The notes under the pieces: generated by a model
The model's database searches: none
What the model was told of the DNA's origin: nothing
Seen by the model: the letters and a program-made list of their open reading frames with translations, nothing else
Part shown: positions 5,933 through 10,532 of the stretch, piece by piece
Layout: the number at the start of each line of letters is the position of its first letter
Position numbering within the stretch: the stretch's first letter is position 1
Assembly (NCBI GenBank): GCA_021789355.1
Contig: JAJYJR010000149.1
Span: 1-10,532, forward strand
Reading direction: 5' to 3'
Source: Chloroflexota bacterium
Lineage (GTDB): Bacteria; Chloroflexota; Limnocylindria; Limnocylindrales; CSP1-4
DNA length: 10,532 nucleotides
Made by a program: the position numbers and the translations under genes

Positions 5933-8900
5933 GGCGGCTCGCCGACCCTTCCCTCGCGCTCCGCGCGGCGCACCGCCAGCTCCAGGTGCCACGACCGCGC
6001 CGCGTACATGACCGCGGCCGACCCGACGAGCAGTGCGCCGATGAGTGCGACGGTCGCGGTGCTCACGAGCTTCGGGTGCGCCGCCGGCGTCATGTTCACG
6101 GTGAACTGGAAGTCGAAGATCCAGGTCGGCAGCAGACCCTGGTACATGTCGGCGAACGAGGCCGGCAGGGGCAGTGCCGCGATGTTCGGGTACCACACGA
6201 CGAACCAGATCGCCGCCGCCACGATGATCCCGACCGCGAACCGGCGCGGGTCACGGGACCGCAGCACGAGCCAGGCCGGACCTGTCAGCAGCAGCCCGAC
6301 CACCAGCGCGACCGCGAGCGGCCCCCCGCTGCCAAGTGGCACGGACACGAGCTGGACGTCCGGCACGACCGTCTCGGCCACCACGAGCGCGAACAGGACG
6401 ACGACCGCGACGACGGCGAGCGGCGCGAACGCGCGCAGGAGGCGTGCCGGGTCGCCGGCCGACCCGTCAGGGGCGGCGTCCCCCGTCAGTCCGTCGTCCT
6501 CCACGTCCGCCTCGAGGCGGTTCCGCGCCGACCACCAGTGCCATCCGGCCGCGAGCCCGCCGACCACGATCACGAGGGCCGCGGCGGCCACGCGCTGCGT
6601 GACGATCACGGGGTTGATCACGGATCCGCAGACCTGTGACGTGCCGTCGACGGCGGCGGTGCCCGCGAACACGCACAGCGGCCCCTTGAGCAGCCACAGG
6701 ATCGCCGGGCCGAGGATCGCGACCGCCGCCGCGACGCGCGCAAGCGCCCACGTCCGGCGCGATGGTCCGTGCCACAGCTCGGCGACGAAGTACGCGAGCC
6801 CGAGGAACGTGAACGGCAGCGTCGTCAGGACGTGGTACTGGAACGTCGCGCGGTCGACCCACGCCCACGGCAGGTACTGGCTCGCGGCGGCGAGCACGAC
6901 GATCCCGAGCGCCAGGCTCCGGCGGCGCCACGCCTGCCACGCGACCCACGGCACCGCGGTGAGCGACAGCCAGAACAGCACCAGGTTGCCCGCGTCGTAG
7001 ATCAGGGCCTTCGTGTCGCTGCCGAACAAGCCCTGGTACCACCAGACGGGCTTCAGGTCGAAAGGCCACGCCCACCACGGCGACGACGCGGGGTGCGGCA
7101 CCCGCAGGTCGTTGTGGTAGTTGAACATCGAGTCCGTGAGGTCCCACAGCGTCTGGCCGTGGTTGCCGGCCGGGAACCCGGTCCAGAACTGGTTGCCGAG
7201 GGCGACCCACGGCGTGTAGAGCGCGACGTACACGACCACGGGGAGCAGCGTCATGCACGCGAGCGCCCAGAGGAACGGGATCCCGTACGAGGCGCCGGGC
7301 AGCAGCCAGCTCTCGCGCGGCGCGTCGGCGGGCGGGTCGACGTAGGTCTTCGGGTCGCCGGGCTGCGGCGGCGGCGCGAGCGGACCCATGCCCCAGCGCG
7401 CCAGCAGGAGCGGGGCGCCGTACGCGACGACGGCGAGCGCCACGCCGGCCGCGCCCGCGAGCACGAGCGCGCGCCCGCTCACGGGCGTCGACGCCAGCTG
7501 CTGGCCGAGCAGGATGCCGGCGGCCGCGAGCAGCACGCCCACGACCAGCGGCGCGAGCACGGCGAACCGGAGCTCGTCGACCGTCCAGCGCATCGACCGG
7601 ACCGCGATCCCGGCCGCGAGCAGCAGCGTGATCCCGATCATCAGGATGAGGAACGTCACGTTGAGCTGCGGGTGGGTCGTGTCGGGCGGCGCGCTGATCG
7701 AGTAGTAGCCGAGGATCCCGGCCAGTCCCGCCATCGCGACGAGGGCGACCGTCCGGCCGAGGCCGCTGCGGAGCAGCGTGAGCAGCCCGATCCCGCCGAT
7801 CGCGTAGAACCCGACCCACTTCGAGGCGCACGCGAGCCCGAGCAGCAGCCCGAGCAGGGGCAGGCCCACGAGCAGCGCGGATCGCCCGCGCCAGCGCCCG
7901 AGGGCCATGGCCGCGAAGACGACGTACGCGGCCACGATGAAGAGCCCGGCATAGATGTCGTTCATGCCGATCCGCGAGTTCGCGAAGAACATCCCGTCGA
8001 CCATGGCGATCGCGCCGACCGCCAGGGCCACGGATCGTCGCCGGAAGAGGATCCGCGCCAGCAGGTACAGCAGCGCGATCATCAACGATCCGGCGATGAC
8101 GCCGGGGAGGCGCCAGGCGAAGGCATGGCTCCCGACGTCGACGGCGGCCACGGTCCCGGACGCGGAGATCGCCAGGAGCTGCTGGCGGTCGCCCGACGGG
8201 TTGTCGGGCTGCTGATCCATCGCCCATGCGGCCGGGGTGAACGGCAGGTTCGCGTTGGCGTAGACGGCGTTCCCGTGCGGCTCGACGACGTAGATCGTCG
8301 GGGTGCGGCCGTCCGGCGCGGTCCCGAGCGCGTGGATCATGTCGGACGGCTCGTCCCACGTCACGTTGGTGACTGCGCCGGGCATCGACACGGGTGACGC
8401 GAGCGTCGGGGGACCGTCGAACGTGCCGTTCGTCGTCGGGAGCTGGACGAGCTGCAGCGAGTCGCCCGACGCGACGTAGAGCGTCGGATCCCCGATGTCG
8501 CTCGTGTTCGCGAGGTCCATTCCGAACGCCTGGCCGGGCAGCGTTACGGAGAACACCGTGTCGAGCGTGGCCGCATCGAGGAAGCGGACCGAAGTCCCGC
8601 CGGCAACGGCGTAGACCGCGGACGAGCCGACGTGGGCGGCGCTGCCGAGCGCGTCGAGGTCAGCCTGGATGTTCGTCTGCTGCTGCGACGTCAGGAACGC
8701 GGACACGACGACGCTCCGGAGCCCCGCCTTCGCGGTCGCGAGCTGCTCCTGGTCGGCGACGAGCGCCTGGCGTGCCTTCGCCAGCGCGGCATCCTGCGCG
8801 GCCGTGCGCGGCGAGACGGCCTCGTCGCGCTGGACGGTCGCCGTGTCCGTCGTCACGGCCTGCTGCCATTTTGAGACCGCCGCCGGCAGGTCGAACACGG

Positions 8901-9873
8901 GGCCGGACGACACGCCGAGCGCGGTGGCCAGCGCCTGCAGCTTCGTGGGGTCGGGCGACTTCGTGAGGTCGACCGTGACGTTCGTGACGGGTTCCAGCGG
9001 CACGATCCCCTGGACCGGGCCGGTCCCCGCCCGGTGGCTGGCTGTGGCCCGTCCGAGCACGGCGCCCGTGCTCGCGTCGAGGCTCACGAGCTGGCCCGCC
9101 GTGGTGGCGGCGAGGAGCGACCCGCCCGTCGCGGCCACCTCGAGCCGCTGGACGGGTCCGCCGGCGCCGGGACCGGCGAGCCGCGTCGCCGCGAGCGTCG
9201 GGGAGCCGCTCCGTCCGCTCGCCCGGAGCGCGTCGAGGTTCGCCGTCGGGAGCCACCAGATCGAGCCGTCGGATGCCGCGGCGTACACGACGTGGGTCAC
9301 GGTGTCGACGGAGACGGCGGTCGCGCCCGCCACAGGGAGTGTCGCGACCAGGCCGCGCGTCTGGAGGTCGTAGGCGCGGACATCCGTTCCCGTCGCGACG
9401 TAGAGCCGATCGCCGTCGCGGCCCGTCGTCAGGCCCGGATCGCTCCACAGCGGCTCTTTCGCCACGGACTTCACCGGCGCGTCGAGCTGGCTCGTGCCGG
9501 TCACCCGGTCGTCACCGAACGCGACGATCCCCACCGCCATCAGGTACTTCGCGAGGTGGGGGTGCGTGAACTCGTAGATCGAGTGCGGCATGCCGTAGCG
9601 CCAGTCCTGGAGGAACTCGGTCGCCGTCCGCGCGTGATAGATCTCGTCGAAGTACATCCCGTACGGCTCGGCCAGCCGCCAGGTCCGCAGCGTGAGCGCC
9701 GAGATCACGAGCAGCGCCATCACGAACAGGTCCAGGCGGCCGATGCGCCCGCCGCCCTCGCCGTGAAGCGTCCGGCTCCGGTCGGCCCGCACCGAGCCGG
9801 GCCCGAGCATCCCGCGAATGGCCGACAAGCCCCACCGCGTCGCGGCCCGCGGCTGCCACTCGGCGACGGGCAT
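5926..9873 (-). CDS. GT39 protein O-mannosyltransferase with a large extracytoplasmic insert
   Basis: 1,315 residues from the ATG at 9873. The frame is open to 10284 and no candidate start has a good Shine-Dalgarno, so the start is uncertain. PMT enzymes move mannose from a polyprenyl-phosphate carrier to Ser/Thr of proteins crossing the membrane. After one membrane helix (LDLFVMALLVISALTL) comes the acidic DE motif (YFDEIYHAR, D76-E77), then HPHLAKYLMAVG (about 104-115). About 460 residues (122-582) then interrupt the usual fold: propeller-like strands (LYVATGTDVRAYDLQTRG, VVYAAASDGSIWWLP), a charged helical section (about 333-413), then more propeller-like strands. The enzyme resumes with AFAWRLPGVIAGSLMIALLY and many membrane helices, SKWVG (684-688), and the C-terminal PMT signature HPASSPWWAWPFDLKPVWWY (about 926-946). 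Usual bacterial PMTs have about 450-550 residues. The TAG stop (5926-5928) lies inside the IS110 remnant. Confidence 0.9.
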   Translation of the reverse strand: MPVAEWQPRAATRWGLSAIRGMLGPGSVRADRSRTLHGEGGGRIGRLDLFVMALLVISALTLRTWRLAEPYGMYFDEIYHARTATEFLQDWRYGMPHSIYEFTHPHLAKYLMAVGIVAFGDDRVTGTSQLDAPVKSVAKEPLWSDPGLTTGRDGDRLYVATGTDVRAYDLQTRGLVATLPVAGATAVSVDTVTHVVYAAASDGSIWWLPTANLDALRASGRSGSPTLAATRLAGPGAGGPVQRLEVAATGGSLLAATTAGQLVSLDASTGAVLGRATASHRAGTGPVQGIVPLEPVTNVTVDLTKSPDPTKLQALATALGVSSGPVFDLPAAVSKWQQAVTTDTATVQRDEAVSPRTAAQDAALAKARQALVADQEQLATAKAGLRSVVVSAFLTSQQQTNIQADLDALGSAAHVGSSAVYAVAGGTSVRFLDAATLDTVFSVTLPGQAFGMDLANTSDIGDPTLYVASGDSLQLVQLPTTNGTFDGPPTLASPVSMPGAVTNVTWDEPSDMIHALGTAPDGRTPTIYVVEPHGNAVYANANLPFTPAAWAMDQQPDNPSGDRQQLLAISASGTVAAVDVGSHAFAWRLPGVIAGSLMIALLYLLARILFRRRSVALAVGAIAMVDGMFFANSRIGMNDIYAGLFIVAAYVVFAAMALGRWRGRSALLVGLPLLGLLLGLACASKWVGFYAIGGIGLLTLLRSGLGRTVALVAMAGLAGILGYYSISAPPDTTHPQLNVTFLILMIGITLLLAAGIAVRSMRWTVDELRFAVLAPLVVGVLLAAAGILLGQQLASTPVSGRALVLAGAAGVALAVVAYGAPLLLARWGMGPLAPPPQPGDPKTYVDPPADAPRESWLLPGASYGIPFLWALACMTLLPVVVYVALYTPWVALGNQFWTGFPAGNHGQTLWDLTDSMFNYHNDLRVPHPASSPWWAWPFDLKPVWWYQGLFGSDTKALIYDAGNLVLFWLSLTAVPWVAWQAWRRRSLALGIVVLAAASQYLPWAWVDRATFQYHVLTTLPFTFLGLAYFVAELWHGPSRRTWALARVAAAVAILGPAILWLLKGPLCVFAGTAAVDGTSQVCGSVINPVIVTQRVAAAALVIVVGGLAAGWHWWSARNRLEADVEDDGLTGDAAPDGSAGDPARLLRAFAPLAVVAVVVLFALVVAETVVPDVQLVSVPLGSGGPLAVALVVGLLLTGPAWLVLRSRDPRRFAVGIIVAAAIWFVVWYPNIAALPLPASFADMYQGLLPTWIFDFQFTVNMTPAAHPKLVSTATVALIGALLVGSAAVMYAARSWHLELAVRRAEREGRVGEPPS
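8128..9510 (-). other. Propeller/helical insert inside the mannosyltransferase
   Basis: This segment encodes the roughly 460 residues between GDDR and FAWRLPG, which lie almost side by side in ordinary PMT enzymes. Two blocks of repeated short beta-like units (LYVATG, VVYAAASDG, SLLAATTAGQLVSLD; later AVYAVAGGTSVRFLD, TLYVASGDSLQLVQL, TIYVVEPHGNAVYA) flank a helical stretch rich in Ala, Gln and charged residues (KARQALVADQEQLATAKAG). The layout suggests a split PQQ/WD-like beta-propeller with an internal helical hairpin, placed outside the cytoplasmic membrane next to the active-site loop. It could be a binding module for acceptor proteins or cell-wall polymer, which is an inference. Confidence 0.7.
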
Positions 9874-10089
9874 GGCCGCGGCGGCGGCCCCGGCGGGCAA
9901 CTCCTCTGCGAACGTGCGACCCGGTACGAGGGCGACGGTGGAGCATCGAGGCGTCACCCTGCCGACCGACGCCGGACGCTCCGGGTGGCCGCCCGACCCG
10001 CCTCCGAGTGGGGCGCCGACGGCGATTCGAAGCGCCACAGCGGGCCTCGCGTCGCTGCCGCGGGGCGGCGCGTCCCGGCCGACATCCGG

Positions 10090-10523
10090 CCCCTCCCCGA
10101 GCGCCAACGTCTCGAACGGTTCGGGCACCTCCCCGACCGGGCACCGGCGCGCGAGCCAACGCACGGGACAGAGCGACGCCAGCGCGAGCAGGAAGACCAT
10201 GACGTGACCGGCCTCCGACATCGTCACGCCGAGCTCGGACCGGAATGGGGTCGCCTGCAAGGTCGGTGATGTTCGGCGTCGCATAGACCAGCAGCGTCAG
10301 CGCCATGGAGGTTCCTGAAGGATGCCACTGCCAGTACGACAGTGGCCGCCAGCCAGCGCAGCGGGATCAGCGCGAGGAGCATCAGCACCACGAAGATGAA
10401 GATAGATAAGCTCCGATCCACCGATCGACGCGGCCTGAGGAGCTGCTGGAACGAAGAATCAGGCGCCCGCTGAACTGGGAAGATGGCGTTGAGAAGCCCA
10501 TCAACCCCGGCGCAGCGGAGCAC
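10090..10523 (-). pseudogene. Membrane-protein gene broken over three frames
   Basis: Three successive minus-strand frames each give a piece of plausible membrane protein, and third-position GC moves from one frame to the next at the same points. The first piece is DRSLSIFIFVVLMLLALIP plus RWLAATVVLAVAS (about 10420-10325). The second is MALTLLVYATPNITDLAGDP (10306-10247). The third is MSEAGHVMVFLLALASLCPV plus RWLARR (about 10221-10143). The first two changes each need one extra base or two lost bases. The third frame has no stop before the mannosyltransferase, so the two are fused as an open frame. Family not recognised; a polymerase- or ligase-like polytopic protein is possible. Alternatively the ATG at 10306, with AGGA upstream, starts a separate short gene. 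Sequencing error could also explain the shifts. Confidence 0.35.
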
Positions 10524-10532
10524 CTGACGGAT

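Noticed and set aside
6467..8397. Long open frames on both strands (630 aa minus, 542 aa plus)
   Set aside because: Both are shadows of the mannosyltransferase: Arg/Ala/Pro- or Arg/Glu/Asp-rich, with no domain pattern. The third frame carries clear PMT motifs throughout.

Overview
This 10.5 kb window is high-GC bacterial DNA. A large bacterial protein O-mannosyltransferase with an extracytoplasmic insert, a replication-relaxation remnant and the codon use would fit an actinomycete or a Chloroflexota lineage. No marker gene here settles the phylum. The left half is accessory and decayed, and the right half is dominated by one very large intact gene.

Region 1 (1-824, + strand): a complete tRNA-Gln(CTG) gene is followed by two 16-bp sites whose sequence and 32-bp phasing match the double operator of the ribonucleotide reductase repressor NrdR. 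No ribonucleotide reductase gene follows. Instead there is a short in-frame tandem repeat with its own ribosome binding site, running into a frameshifted remnant that resembles the C-terminal half of a plasmid/ICE 'replication-relaxation' protein. That remnant carries a perfect 84-bp tandem duplication. It looks like the scar of an integrated element next to a tRNA.

Region 2 (about 830-4095, - strand): a tightly packed set reads a secreted protein, then a lipoprotein with alpha/alpha-toroid-like features, then a membrane-anchored protein, then a short reading frame cut off by region 1. All three complete products are exported or membrane-tethered, and none has a function I recognise.

Region 3 (4096-5932): about 780 bp without a convincing gene leads into an IS110-family transposase pseudogene on the + strand. 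It has three frameshifts and a lost C-terminus. The space just upstream of it is where IS110 elements normally encode their bridge RNA.

Region 4 (5926-10532, - strand): a roughly 1,300-residue GT39 protein mannosyltransferase has about 460 residues of propeller-like and helical sequence inserted into its first extracytoplasmic loop. Its stop codon lies inside the IS110 remnant. Upstream are pieces of a membrane protein in three successive frames, which look like one broken gene.

The only functional link I can suggest is that the Ser/Thr-rich linker after the lipoprotein's lipidated cysteine is the kind of segment such mannosyltransferases modify. Everything else that connects regions appears to be mobile-element damage.
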